Source of the DNA: Nonomuraea sp. SYSU D8015
GTDB taxonomy: Bacteria > Actinomycetota > Actinomycetes > Streptosporangiales > Streptosporangiaceae
Reading direction: 5' to 3'
Length of the DNA stretch: 64,000 nt
Assembly (NCBI RefSeq): GCF_008065375.1
Contig: NZ_VJYI01000008.1
Coordinates: 186,001 to 250,000, forward strand
Part shown: positions 1-10,117 of the stretch, piece by piece
Layout of the letters: each line of letters begins with the position of its first letter
How positions within the stretch are numbered: the stretch's first letter is position 1
Notes under the pieces: model-generated
What the model saw: the letters and a program-made list of their open reading frames with translations, nothing else
Told to the model about the DNA's origin: nothing
Database searches by the model: none
Position numbers and translations under genes: made by a program

Positions 1-250
1 CTGCACCGGCATCGGGCGCCCGCGGCGTCGGCGCCACCCCGTTGCCCGCCATGACGACGACCGCCGCGGTCGCGGCGGCCGCGGCGCCCGCCAGGCCGAG
101 CCCCCACATCGGCCGGACGATCCTGCGCCGCCGCGGCTGACGCGGCTGGGACATGGCGTGGGAAAGCTCCGCGGCCCTGGTGCGTGCGTCCACCGGCCGG
201 TCACCGAGATGCGCGGGCCGGGCGGCCCGGAGTTCGTCGATGGGGTTCAT
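1..250 (-). CDS. CU044_5270-type membrane protein, 3' end outside window
   Basis: Only the first 83 codons lie in the window. The protein begins MNPIDELRAARP, has an Arg-rich stretch (QPRQPRRRRIVRP) and then one Ala-rich membrane segment at about residues 49-70, so the rest should be extracytoplasmic. The ATG overlaps the stop of the upstream sigma factor as ATGA, indicating translational coupling. Proteins of this shape, often annotated CU044_5270 family, commonly follow ECF-like sigma factors in actinomycetes and may act as anti-sigma or sensory partners. That role is inferred from position; no zinc-binding anti-sigma motif is visible in the available part. Confidence 0.65.
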   Translation of the reverse strand, partial: MNPIDELRAARPAHLGDRPVDARTRAAELSHAMSQPRQPRRRRIVRPMWGLGLAGAAAAATAAVVVMAGNGVAPTPRAPDAGA

Positions 251-834
251 GACCACTCCTCGCTGAGATTCCGAACGTTGGACAGGGGCGGCTGAGCCGA
301 CGGCACAGGAGCCGACGAGCCGCGGCCCCGCGGGCTCCGCGCCGCGTGAGCCGGGTCGGCGACGTCCTCCATCGCCTGCTTGAGCCGCTTGCGCGCCCGA
401 TGCAGGCGGACCCGGAAGGCCGCCGACGAGCAGCCGACCACCTTGGCCGCCTCCTTCGGCGACAGGTCGTGCCAGGCGACCAGGACGAGGATCTCGCGAT
501 CCTCATCCGCCAACGCGGCCAGCGCCCGCAGCACCCCCATCCGCTCGGTCACCTGATCGGCCACGTCGCCCTCGGTCCAGGACCGCAGCTCCCCGGCCAG
601 CGCCTCTCTGCGTGCCTCGGCCCGTACGTTGTCGCGCAGAATGTTCCTGGCCACGCCGAGCAGCCACGGCAGGGCCGGCTCCGGCACGTCGTCCAGCCGC
701 CGCCAGGCGATGGCGAACGTCTCGCTCACCACCTCGTCCGCGACCTGCCGTCCCGCGCGGCTGACCACGTAGGCCCACACACGTTGTCGGCATTCGTCGT
801 ACATGCCGGTGAACCGGTGCGAATCATCCGTCAC
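247..834 (-). CDS. ECF-type RNA polymerase sigma factor
   Basis: A 195-residue sigma-70 family protein. Region 2 spans about residues 10-80 (MYDECRQRVWAYVVSRAG, then ADEVVSETFAIAWRR and PWLLGVARNILRDN). Region 4 spans about 110-165 and contains the helix-turn-helix LSPKEAAKVVGCSSAAFRVR. It lacks regions 1 and 3, as ECF factors do. I chose the GTG at 834 because GAAAGGG lies about 8 bases upstream; an in-frame ATG at 894 would add 20 non-conserved residues. The Pro/Ser-rich tail (about residues 160-195) is not conserved sigma sequence. It is coupled to the downstream membrane protein, the probable regulator. Confidence 0.85.
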   Translation of the reverse strand: MTDDSHRFTGMYDECRQRVWAYVVSRAGRQVADEVVSETFAIAWRRLDDVPEPALPWLLGVARNILRDNVRAEARREALAGELRSWTEGDVADQVTERMGVLRALAALADEDREILVLVAWHDLSPKEAAKVVGCSSAAFRVRLHRARKRLKQAMEDVADPAHAARSPRGRGSSAPVPSAQPPLSNVRNLSEEWS

Positions 835-1187
835 CGCCCAGCCCTTTCGTTCGGGGATGCGTTCTCCTGACACCAGGAAGTGGTCCGAGCCCACCTCTTG
901 TTACACGGCGGCATGTGTTCTGGAGAAAGTAGCCCACACGCGGTGGCGGCACTCACTAACATCTGTAGCGGCAATGTCACGCTGGGCGACGGCGGCCGGG
1001 GTTTCGTTCGATCTTTCTCGTCTGGGTCTCCCTGAGCGATGCCCCGGTCGCCTTCCTCTACCTCCCGAAGCTCCCGGCCAGAGCCTCCACCCGATCCCGC
1101 TCGGCATCGAGGTCCCAGAAGATGGCGCCGTCGCCGCGTTCCACCATGCCGGTTGAGGACCCGCCGCACCAGGGCGATGGCCGATAG
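835..1187. other. no recognisable gene; leader of sigma gene and decayed flank
   Basis: About 350 bases between the sigma factor and the first recognisable piece of a broken TetR gene. It must hold the sigma gene promoter (minus strand), but no clear -35/-10 pair is evident. Short open frames here are G/C-driven and match nothing I know. It probably contains the lost 5' part of the adjacent regulator, too degraded to align by eye. Confidence 0.4.
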
Positions 1188-1546
1188 CAGGAAGCGGTCC
1201 ACGTCCTGGAGTGGGTGTGCGAGCTCCAGGCCGCCGACCGCGGCTACAACGACCTCGTCTCGCGGCGCGCGCCGGCGGAGAGCCACACGCGGGGATAGAT
1301 GCAGCGCATCGTGGCGCGGGCACGGGAGACCGGGGCGGTGCGCGACGACTGCCCCCTGGGAGAATGGCCTTCGTGACCGGGGGAATCGCGCGCACGGTCG
1401 AGGCGCCGGCGAGCGTGCGGCCGCGACCGTGGCGGCGGCACCTGGCCTTGATACCGGACGGGTTCCGGGCCTCGGCGGCTCACCCGCTGCCGGAGCCGCC
1501 CATGCGTCCCGAGGAGTTGGCGCGCATCATGCGGGAGTGTTCCTGA
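1188..1546 (+). pseudogene. TetR/AcrR regulator remnant (C-terminal domain only)
   Basis: Three consecutive pieces read like the ligand-binding half of an actinobacterial TetR regulator. The first is VLEWVCELQAADRGYNDLV (1203-1259). It ends in an in-frame TAG at 1296, followed by MQRIVARARETGAVRDD from 1299. The frame then ends at a TGA near 1376, and the next piece continues in another frame with MAFVTGGIARTVEA, WRRHLALIPDGFRASAAHPL and PPMRPEELARIM to a TGA at 1544. No DNA-binding domain can be found upstream. At least one stop/deletion and one frameshift are needed, so this is a pseudogene. Confidence 0.7.
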
Positions 1547-2004
1547 TCGCCGTCGTCGGCGCCCCAGCTGGCCGGCAGGCGCAGGTTCTCCGCCGCGGCG
1601 GAGCCGGGCCGGACGTGGTAGACGGTCAGGCACTGCTCGCTGTCATCGGGCCAACCGAGCCGGAACGCCTCGAAGGACAACGTGAGCTCGCCGACCAATC
1701 GTCCGGACGGCAGCCCGCGCACAACCGCAGCGCGGCGACCGCGTCGGCCACCCGTCACGTACGCCGGCACCCCCTCCATGGCCGCCAGCATGTCGCGGAG
1801 CGTGCCCCGCGCCTGCTCCCGGTGGGGCGGCGACGCCTGCCGCTTGCGGTGGCGGCACCGGATCAGGTGGGTGAGGTGCTCGTGCTCGGCGTCCGACAGC
1901 CGCAGCGCGGTCGAGATCGCGTCCAGGGCGGCCGCGCAGGAACTCGCCGAGCTCGGCCCGCGGGTCAGCGGCTCAGGGACGCTTCGGTCGTCGATATCGC
2001 TCAT
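1480..2004 (-). pseudogene. MmyB-like XRE regulator with its HTH deleted
   Basis: An open frame from ATG 2004 that keeps only parts of the MmyB-like XRE family. It retains the extreme N-terminus (MSDIDDRSVPEPLTRG), the helix after the HTH (CAAALDAISTALRLSDAEHE), the start of the ligand domain (DMLAAMEGVPAYV) and its end (VGELTLSFEAFRL, CLTVYHVRPGSAAAENL). About 55 residues holding the DNA-binding HTH are missing in frame after residue 16, as is much of the middle of the sensor domain. An intact family member occurs at 50208-51041. The reading frame is open but a DNA-binding function is not possible. It runs opposite to the MFS remnant that follows, a usual regulator/exporter arrangement. Confidence 0.7.
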
Positions 2005-2170
2005 CGCCTCCGATCGTACGCAAACCACCGCAAACGATCCTGTCCCTGTCAGTAGTAGGACCACTGGTCGTCAGCATGACAGGGCTCTGGGAGACCTCCG
2101 CCGGCCGCGGCAGGCTCAGTCACCGCGCCCCGATGGGCGGGGCGCCTGACCACGATCCGGGGAGACATCC

Positions 2171-2671
2171 ATGAGCACTGTCGCCTCGCCGTCCCAGAGG
2201 GATCTCGTACGCTGGCCGCCGCGGTTGTGGATCGCGCTGCTCGTCTTCAGCGGGGTGATCCTGCTCGGCGGGCTCGAGAACGTTTCCTCCTGCTGGGCGG
2301 GCGGTTCGCCGACCTGTTCGGCCGGCGGCGGGTGCTGGTGACCGCCATGGCCGTGTTCGCCGTCCTGTCGCTGCTCGGCGCGGTGATCGACGACGCGGGG
2401 CTGCTGATCGTCTCGCGCTTCGTCAAGGGCATGGCGGCGGCCTTCACGGCGCCGGCGGCCATGTCACTGCTGACCACGACGTTCCCCGAGGGCCCGCAAC
2501 GCAACAAGGCCTTTCGCTGCAGGTCGGCGGGGCCTTCGGGCTCGCGGTCGTCACCGCCGCGATCGTGCCGGGCACGCGCCTGGACATGCTCTATCCGGGG
2601 TCGTCGCCGTCCTGGCGTTCGCGGTGCTGACGCTGCTGACGCAGGTGATCCGCAAGCAGCCCGAGCGGTAG
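2171..2671 (+). pseudogene. MFS (DHA2-type) transporter remnant
   Basis: A GGAGA ribosome site precedes ATG 2171 and the start of a transporter (RLWIALLVFSGVILLGGL, first membrane helix). The frame then breaks near 2276. A second frame carries the typical MFS loop GGRFADLFGRRRVLV and two helices (AVFAVLSLLGAVIDDAG, GLLIVSRFVKGMAAAFTAPAA). It breaks again near 2512, continues as LQVGGAFGLAVVTAAIVPGT, then ends with VVAVLAFAVLTLLTQVIRK and TAG 2669. Most of the usual 450-500 residues are gone. At least two frameshifts and large deletions make it a pseudogene. Confidence 0.75.
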
Positions 2672-2701
2672 CGAGGTCCGCTCGGGCTGCGCTCGAGCGG
2701 G

Positions 2702-3438
2702 CTACTTGGCGTTCGCCTTCAGGTAGTCGGCGTTCATACGGGCGATCGCGTCCAGCGGGATGCCCTTCGGGCACACCGCCGTGCACTCGCCGGTGTTGGT
2801 GCAGCCGCCGAAGCCCTCCGCGTCCATCTGGTCCACCATGGCCTTCGCGCGCGACAGGCGCTCCGGCTGGCCCTGCGGGAGCAGGCTCAGGTGAGTGATC
2901 TTGGCGGCGGTGAACAGCGAGGCCGAGCCGTTCGGGCAGGCCGCGACGCAGGCGCCGCAGCCGATGCACGTGGCCGCGTCGAAGGCCGCGTCCGCGTCCT
3001 CCTTGCGTACCGGGATGCTGTGGGCGTCGGGGGCCGAGCCGGCCGGGACCGAGACGAAGCCGCCGGCCTGGATGATCCGGTCGAACGCGCTCCGGTCCAC
3101 GACCAGGTCCTTGACGACCGGGAACGGGGCCGCGCGCCACGGTTCGATGGTGATCGTGGCGCCGTCCTCGAAGTGGCGCATGTGGAGCTGGCAGGTGGTC
3201 GTGGCGCGCTGCTCGCCGTGGGCGACGCCGTTGATCACCATGCCGCACATGCCGCAGATGCCCTCGCGGCAGTCGTGGTCGAAGGCGATCGGGTCGTCGC
3301 CCTCGAGGATGAGGCGCTCATTCAGGACGTCGAGCATCTCGAGGAAGGACATGTCCGGAGACACGTCCTCCACCTTGTACGTCACCATGCGTCCCTTGTC
3401 AGAAGGGCCGCTCTGACGCCAGACCTTGAGGGTCAGGT

Positions 3439-3442
<4 letters not shown>
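2702..3442 (-). CDS. sdhB: succinate dehydrogenase iron-sulfur subunit (operon 1)
   Basis: A 246-residue SdhB/FrdB protein carrying electrons from the flavoprotein to the membrane quinone site. The N-terminal ferredoxin-like domain has the [2Fe-2S] ligands in [13 protein letters not shown] plus a later Cys (TTTCQLHM). The C-terminal domain has [14 protein letters not shown] and [15 protein letters not shown] for the [4Fe-4S] and [3Fe-4S] clusters. The GTG start at 3442 overlaps the sdhA stop as GTGA. It is the last gene of a three-gene sdhC-A-B operon. Size and sequence style match the type B enzymes (Bacillus or Corynebacterium-like) rather than the second operon's SdhB. Confidence 0.93.
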
Positions 3443-5357
<1,915 letters not shown>

Positions 5358-5361
<4 letters not shown>

Positions 5362-6107
5362 TTGACGACTCCGAACGTGATCGCGAGGGGCGGGGCGAGG
5401 AAGCCGATGACCAGAACGGCGGAGAGCAGGCCCGCCGACAGGCGCAGAACCTTGTTGCGGGTGCTGTTGGCCCAGCCCAGGGTCTGGACGGCGCTCCAGA
5501 CGCCGTGCCGCAGGTGCAGGCCGACCATGACCACGGCCACGATGTAGATCAGCGTCACCCACCACCGCGACGGCTCGAAGCCGGCGATCATCCGGTCGGC
5601 GGGGGCGGAGTCGAAGCCCTTGGGGTTGACGACGCCGAAGGTCAGGTCGAGCAGGTGCCAGACCACGAAGAGCGCGATCGTCACGCCGCCCCACCGCATG
5701 ATGTGCGTGGTGTAGCCGGCGGCCTGCGACTTCTTGGCGACGTACTTGACCGGCCTCGCCTTGCCGGCGCGGCGGGAGAGCGAGATCGCGGCCCACATGT
5801 GCAGGACGACCGAGGCGACGAGGACGACCTCCAGGACCGTCAGCACCGTCCGGTACGGCAGCAGCGGCTCGAGCAGCGTCCGCAGCGCGTGGGCGTACTC
5901 GTTGAACGAGTCCTTGCCGAGGAAGATCTTGAGGTTGCCCAGCATATGGAGGACGAGGAAGAGCACCATCACGGCGCCCGTGACCGCCATGACGACCTTC
6001 TTGCCGTTCGACGAGGTCAGGAACCCGCCGTTCGGCTTGCGCGTTGGAGTGGACTTGGGAGGTGTAACAGGCGCGGTGGAGGCGCCGCGCTCAATCGTCG
6101 CAGTCAC
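5358..6107 (-). CDS. sdhC: succinate dehydrogenase cytochrome b subunit (operon 1)
   Basis: A 249-residue integral membrane protein with five predicted helices (about residues 35-56, 78-101, 125-150, 174-197, 211-235). Histidines inside four of them (LHMLGN, LHMWAA, WHLLDL, LHLRHG) fit the di-haem type B cytochrome b. It anchors SdhAB and passes electrons to quinone. GTG 6107 is the chosen start, with a weak ribosome site (GAAGA); a Thr/Pro-rich cytoplasmic leader precedes helix 1. The frame stays open further upstream but with unconvincing sequence. It is the first gene of the operon and diverges from the LysR gene. Confidence 0.88.
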
Positions 6108-6166
6108 GTCTTCAGACGCTAGATACGCAGCGATGATCCCGTCCAAGTCATCGACGGTCTGGTTTC

Positions 6167-6183
6167 CATAGCCGGAAGCTATG
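6167..6183. promoter_or_regulatory. LysR-type T-N11-A operator between sdhC and lysR
   Basis: CATAGC-CGGAA-GCTATG is a perfect 6+6 inverted repeat in the 135-base gap between the divergent sdhC and lysR genes. It contains T-N11-A (T6169, A6181), the core signature of LysR-family binding boxes. A TATAAG hexamer at 6191-6196 could be the lysR -10 element. Its position would allow one regulator to repress itself and control sdhCAB. Binding is inferred. Confidence 0.55.
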
Positions 6184-6242
6184 ATGCTGGTATAAGCGGC
6201 TTTTTTCCGGACAAACCGGTGAGCTGATGCGAGGAAAATCAC

Positions 6243-7172
6243 ATGCAGCTGCAACAGCTCGCCTACTTCGTCGCCGTCGCGGAGACCAGGCACTTCACCC
6301 AGGCCGCCGAGCGCATGCGGGTGGCGCAGCCGTCGCTGAGCAAGCAGATCAAGGCGCTGGAGACCGACCTCGGCGCCCCGCTGTTCTCCCGGGCGCGCGG
6401 CAACGTCACGCTGACCCCGGCCGGCGAGGCGCTGCTGCCGCTGGCGCGCCGGATCCTCGCCGACGCCGACACCGCCAGGCAGGAGGTGGCCCAGCTCGCG
6501 GGGCTCAGGAGGGGCCGGGTGCGGCTCGGGGCCACGCCGTCGCTCTGCGCGGGGCTGGTGGCGGACGCCCTGGCCCGCTTCCACCGCGCGTACCCGGGGA
6601 TCGAGCTGCTGGTCGAGGAGGGCGGCTCACGTGACCTGGTCAGGGCGCTGGCACGGGGGCAGCTCGACCTGTCGTTGATCATCATGCCGCTGCAGAGCGA
6701 CGACCCGTCGCTGGTGACCGAGGAGATCCTCCGGGAGAACCTCGTGGTGGTGACACCCTCCCACGAGCAGCACAAACGCCCGTTCGCGGAGATCGAGGAC
6801 CTGCGCGGCAGGCCGATGGTGATGTTCCGGCGCGGCTACGACCTGCGGGAGGCCACGCTGGCGGCGTGCCGGCAGGCCGGGTTCGAGCCGCGGTTCGCGG
6901 TGCAGGGCGGCGAGATGGACGCGGTGCTGCGGTTCGTGGAGGCGGGGCTGGGGGTGGCCGTGGTGCCCTCGATGGTGCTCGACGGGCGGCCGGGCCTCTC
7001 GGGCACGCCGCTCAGGCCGCCGGGGCTGAGCCGGACGATCGCGCTGGCCCACCGCAAGGACGTCGAGCCGACCACGGCCGCGCAGGCGTTCCGGGAAACT
7101 TTGCTAACTTTTGTGGTGGAGGCCGGACAAGAGGGGACGCTTCCACAAGGGGTGGAGCTCATCGCAGAATGA
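6243..7172 (+). CDS. LysR-family transcriptional regulator
   Basis: A 309-residue LTTR. The winged HTH is at residues 1-60 (FVAVAETRHFTQAAERMRVA, then QPSLSKQIKALE), followed by the linker helix and a substrate-binding domain from about 90 to 295. The ATG has a GAGGAAAA ribosome site. It diverges from sdhCAB, with a T-N11-A box between them, the usual layout for an LTTR controlling its neighbour. Its stop overlaps the next ATG (ATGA), tying it to a phosphatase/kinase/response-regulator chain, which is unusual for this family. The ligand cannot be predicted. Confidence 0.9.
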   Translation: MQLQQLAYFVAVAETRHFTQAAERMRVAQPSLSKQIKALETDLGAPLFSRARGNVTLTPAGEALLPLARRILADADTARQEVAQLAGLRRGRVRLGATPSLCAGLVADALARFHRAYPGIELLVEEGGSRDLVRALARGQLDLSLIIMPLQSDDPSLVTEEILRENLVVVTPSHEQHKRPFAEIEDLRGRPMVMFRRGYDLREATLAACRQAGFEPRFAVQGGEMDAVLRFVEAGLGVAVVPSMVLDGRPGLSGTPLRPPGLSRTIALAHRKDVEPTTAAQAFRETLLTFVVEAGQEGTLPQGVELIAE

Positions 7173-8341
7173 GCAGCAACGTTCCCGACGTCCCGGTGAG
7201 GCGGTCTGTGACGGCAAATCTCTCCGAAACGCTGACGCTGCTCCTCGTCGAGGACGACGACGGCGACGCTTTCCTCGTCGAGGAACTGCTCGAGCAGGCC
7301 GTGGCGCCGCCGAAGATCTTCCGGGCGCGGAGCCTCCAGGAGGCCAAGTCCAAGCTGACCTCCACCATTCAGTGTGTGCTCGTCGACCTCTCACTGCCCG
7401 ACGCCAGCCGGCTGGAGGCCCTGGAAGAGGTGCTGGCGCTGGCGCCGCACGCGGCGGTGCTCGTGCTCACCGGGCTCAGGGACGCCCACGTGGGCGTGGC
7501 CGCCGTCCAGGCCGGCGCGCAGGACTACCTCGTCAAGCAGGACATCGACGCGCGACTGCTGGCCAGGGCCATCAGGTACGCGATGGAGCGCAAGCGGGCC
7601 GACCTCGCGCAGCTGAGGCTGGTCGAGGCCGAGCTGATCGCCGGCCAGAACGCCAGGATGCAGCGGGACCTGCTCCCCATCGCGCTGCTGCACACCGACG
7701 AGATCGAGCACACGACCCGCTACCTGCCGGGCAGCGGCGGCACGCTGGCCGGTGACTTCCTCGACACGGTGCAGACGCCGGACGGCGCCGTGCACGTCGT
7801 GGTGGGCGACGTGTGCGGGCACGGGCCGGACGAGGCCGCGCTCGGCGTGGCGATGCGCATCGCCTGGCGCACGCTGGTGCTGGCCGGGCAGACCGGCGAC
7901 ACGCTGCTGCGCACCCTCGACGCGCTGTTGCGGGCCGAGCGCAAGGCGCCGGAGATCTTCACCACCCTGTGCATGGCGACGATCACACCGGACCTGAGGT
8001 ACGCGAGGATGCGCGTGGTCGGGCACCCGCCGCCGGTGCTGGTGCGCGACGGCGCCGTCGAGGTGGTCGACGGCGCCCCGTCCGGCCCGCCGCTCGGGAT
8101 CTTCCCCGACGCGGAGTGGTCGGTGCTCGACGTGCCGCTGGGTGACAAGTGGTCGATGATGCTCTACACCGACGGCCTGATCGAGGCGGCCGTGGGCGAG
8201 CGCAACGAACTGCTGGGCGTGGAGGGCCTGGTCGGGCTGGTGCGCGAGCACGGCGCCGTCGACCTCGACCGGCTCATCCGGCACGTGGGCACGCTCAGCG
8301 ACGACCTGGCCGTGGTTCTGGTGAGCAGGAGGAGAGCATGA
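7169..8341 (+). CDS. response regulator with C-terminal PP2C (SpoIIE/RsbU-type) phosphatase
   Basis: 390 residues. An N-terminal receiver domain (about 20-140) has the acidic pocket EDDDGD, a phospho-acceptor Asp73 (VLVDLSLPD), and a Thr and Lys in VLTGLR and LVKQD. After a coiled linker (about 140-170), a PPM/SpoIIE-type phosphatase domain covers about 180-388, with metal-binding motifs GDFLD, GDVCGHGPDEAA and the final DDLAVV. Such proteins dephosphorylate anti-sigma-factor antagonists or similar Ser/Thr phosphoproteins. No anti-sigma antagonist gene is adjacent. The start and stop overlap both neighbours (ATGA each). The adjacent histidine kinase is the likely phosphodonor. Confidence 0.88.
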   Translation: MSSNVPDVPVRRSVTANLSETLTLLLVEDDDGDAFLVEELLEQAVAPPKIFRARSLQEAKSKLTSTIQCVLVDLSLPDASRLEALEEVLALAPHAAVLVLTGLRDAHVGVAAVQAGAQDYLVKQDIDARLLARAIRYAMERKRADLAQLRLVEAELIAGQNARMQRDLLPIALLHTDEIEHTTRYLPGSGGTLAGDFLDTVQTPDGAVHVVVGDVCGHGPDEAALGVAMRIAWRTLVLAGQTGDTLLRTLDALLRAERKAPEIFTTLCMATITPDLRYARMRVVGHPPPVLVRDGAVEVVDGAPSGPPLGIFPDAEWSVLDVPLGDKWSMMLYTDGLIEAAVGERNELLGVEGLVGLVREHGAVDLDRLIRHVGTLSDDLAVVLVSRRRA

Positions 8342-9483
8342 GCATCCACCCGCTGCCGCCGCCCAGGGAGCCCACCGGGCTCGGCAGGCTACCGGTCGCC
8401 CGCTGGTTCCTGTTCATCGGGGCGGTGGCCGGCGTGGCGTTCGCGGCCGGGGTCGTGGTCACCATGGTGATGCTCGCCCAGACGCAGGCGCTGGACCCGA
8501 AGCCCGAGGTGGCCGCGCAGATCGGGCGGCTCAACGCGGCGCTCATCGTGCTGTTCGCGGTGCTGCTCGTCTGCGGCGTCGGGCTCGGGGTCATCGTGCG
8601 CTACGCCGTGCTGAAGCCCATCGACCAGCTCACCGACCAGGTACGCAAGGTCGCCGCCGGCGATTTCGACCACGCCCTGCACGTCGACAGGCCGGCGGAG
8701 CTGGCTGAGCTGTCCAGCCACATCGACTCCATGCGCGACCGCATCGTGTCGGCCTGGCGGGTGGCCTCCGAGCAGGCCGAGGAGCTGCGCAGGTCCAACG
8801 GCGAGCTGGAGCAGTTCGCGTACGTGGCCAGCCACGACCTGCAGGAGCCGCTGCGCAAGGTCGCCAGCTTCACCCAGATGCTGGAGCAGCGCTACGGCCC
8901 GCAGCTCGACGAACGCGCCAAGCAGTACATCCACTACGCCGTGGACGGCGCCAAACGCATGCAGCTGCTGATCAACGACCTGCTGGACTTCTCCCGCGTG
9001 GGCCGGGTCACCGGCGAGCGCACGGTGACCGACTCCGGCGAGGCGCTGAACCAGGCGCTGGAGAACCTCTCGGCCGTGATCGAGGACACCGGGGCCACGG
9101 TCACCAGGGACGACATGCCCAAGGTCAAGGGCAACCGGCTGCAGCTCACCCAGCTCTTCCAGAACCTGATCGAGAACGCCGTCAAGTTCCGCTCCGAGGA
9201 GCCGCCGCGCATCCACATCGGGGTCAAGCGCTCCGGCGCCATGTGGGAGTTCAGCTGCTCGGACAACGGGATCGGGGTCGAGGCGAAGTACGCCGACCGG
9301 ATCTTCCTCATCTTCCAGCGCCTCCACGCCCGCGACGTGTATCCAGGGACTGGCATCGGCCTGGCACTGTGCCGCAAGATCGTCGAGTACCACGGCGGAC
9401 AACTGTGGCTCGACGGCAGCGCGGAGGGCCAGGGCGCGACGTTCCGCTGGACGCTACCCGCGGCTGGAGACGACGATGACTGA
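8338..9483 (+). CDS. membrane sensor histidine kinase (HAMP, HisKA, HATPase)
   Basis: 381 residues. Two membrane helices (about 19-47 and 65-88) enclose a periplasm-facing loop of only about 20 residues, too short for a typical ligand domain. A HAMP domain follows (about 88-140), then a HisKA helix with His166 in [13 protein letters not shown]. The ATPase domain carries the N box [14 protein letters not shown]1 DNGIGVE and G2 GTGIGLALC. The SHDLQEP type of His box is shared with phytochrome-like kinases that pair with small Rcp1-like regulators, as encoded next. The stop overlaps the next gene by 8 bases. Confidence 0.92.
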   Translation: MSIHPLPPPREPTGLGRLPVARWFLFIGAVAGVAFAAGVVVTMVMLAQTQALDPKPEVAAQIGRLNAALIVLFAVLLVCGVGLGVIVRYAVLKPIDQLTDQVRKVAAGDFDHALHVDRPAELAELSSHIDSMRDRIVSAWRVASEQAEELRRSNGELEQFAYVASHDLQEPLRKVASFTQMLEQRYGPQLDERAKQYIHYAVDGAKRMQLLINDLLDFSRVGRVTGERTVTDSGEALNQALENLSAVIEDTGATVTRDDMPKVKGNRLQLTQLFQNLIENAVKFRSEEPPRIHIGVKRSGAMWEFSCSDNGIGVEAKYADRIFLIFQRLHARDVYPGTGIGLALCRKIVEYHGGQLWLDGSAEGQGATFRWTLPAAGDDDD

Positions 9484-9925
9484 GTGGCGCCCGATCGAGG
9501 TGCTCCTGGTGGAGGACGACCAGGGCGACATCCTGCTCACCAAGGAGGCCTTCGACTTCAACAAGGTACGCAACCGCCTCAACGTGGTGAACGACGGCGA
9601 GCAGGCCATGGCGTACCTGCGCCAGGAGGGCGGCTACGCCGACGCTCCCCGGCCCGACCTCATCCTGCTCGACCTCAACCTGCCGCGGATGAGCGGCATG
9701 GAGGTGCTGCGCGAGGTGAAGGCCGACAACGCGCTGCGGACGATCCCGGTGGTGATCCTGACGACGTCGGAGGCGGAGGAGGACATCCTCCACAGCTACC
9801 GGCTCCACGCCAACGCCTATGTCTCGAAACCGGTGGACTTTGAGCAATTTATCCGGGTTGTCCGGCAGATCGATGATTTTTTCGTGACCGTGGTTAAGTT
9901 GCCGACCCAGGGGCAGCGCCTCTGA
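9476..9925 (+). CDS. single-domain response regulator (Rcp1-like)
   Basis: 149 residues, receiver domain only. The acidic pair is in LLVEDDQGD, the phospho-acceptor is Asp66 ([13 protein letters not shown]), the conserved Thr is in [13 protein letters not shown], and the Lys is in YVSKPVDF. There is no output domain, so it probably acts by protein contact or as a phosphate relay or sink for the overlapping histidine kinase. The long loop between the fourth and fifth strands ([18 protein letters not shown]) is characteristic of Rcp1-type regulators. It is the last gene of the four-gene chain. Confidence 0.92.
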   Translation: MTEWRPIEVLLVEDDQGDILLTKEAFDFNKVRNRLNVVNDGEQAMAYLRQEGGYADAPRPDLILLDLNLPRMSGMEVLREVKADNALRTIPVVILTTSEAEEDILHSYRLHANAYVSKPVDFEQFIRVVRQIDDFFVTVVKLPTQGQRL

Positions 9926-9965
9926 CGGGCATACGTGACAGGAATCACAGCTAGTCATCGAAAAA

Positions 9966-9983
9966 GTGAGTGACCCCGCTCAC
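9966..9983. promoter_or_regulatory. inverted repeat upstream of the second sdh operon
   Basis: GTGAG-N8-CTCAC lies in the 190-base leader before sdh operon 2, about 135 bases upstream of its first start. The symmetry suggests a regulator site, but the spacing does not fit CRP (GTGA-N6-TCAC). No factor can be named. Confidence 0.35.
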
Positions 9984-10071
9984 AAATGTCGATGCGGTCG
10001 TCGTAACGTATCCCCCACCAACGCGCGCTTGAGCGGATACCGCACGTACGCGCGCCCAGCGAAACGAACCA

Positions 10072-10096
10072 CGGACCCGCCGCGCGAAAGGGTCCG
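10072..10096 (+). promoter_or_regulatory. 5' leader hairpin before sdh operon 2
   Basis: CGGACCC, an 11-base loop and GGGTCCG form a 7-bp stem directly ahead of the GGAGAGG ribosome site. It could affect mRNA stability or translation of the operon. There is no riboswitch resemblance that I recognise. Confidence 0.35.
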
Positions 10097-10117
10097 CGGG
10101 AGGTGGAGAGGTCCGCG

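Noticed and set aside
247-894. Longer sigma factor starting at ATG 894
   Set aside because: The extra 20 residues are not sigma-like, and the GTG at 834 has a good ribosome site directly before the conserved region.
1039-2055. Plus-strand 338-codon open frame through the decayed region
   Set aside because: Arg/Pro/Ala-rich shadow. The real homologies are TetR fragments in other frames and the MmyB remnant on the minus strand.
9966-9983. CRP-type site before sdh operon 2
   Set aside because: GTGAG-N8-CTCAC has the wrong half-site spacing for CRP. Kept only as an unnamed inverted repeat.
10072-10096. Riboswitch ahead of sdh operon 2
   Set aside because: Only a simple 7-bp hairpin is visible, with no conserved aptamer-like sequence that I recognise.
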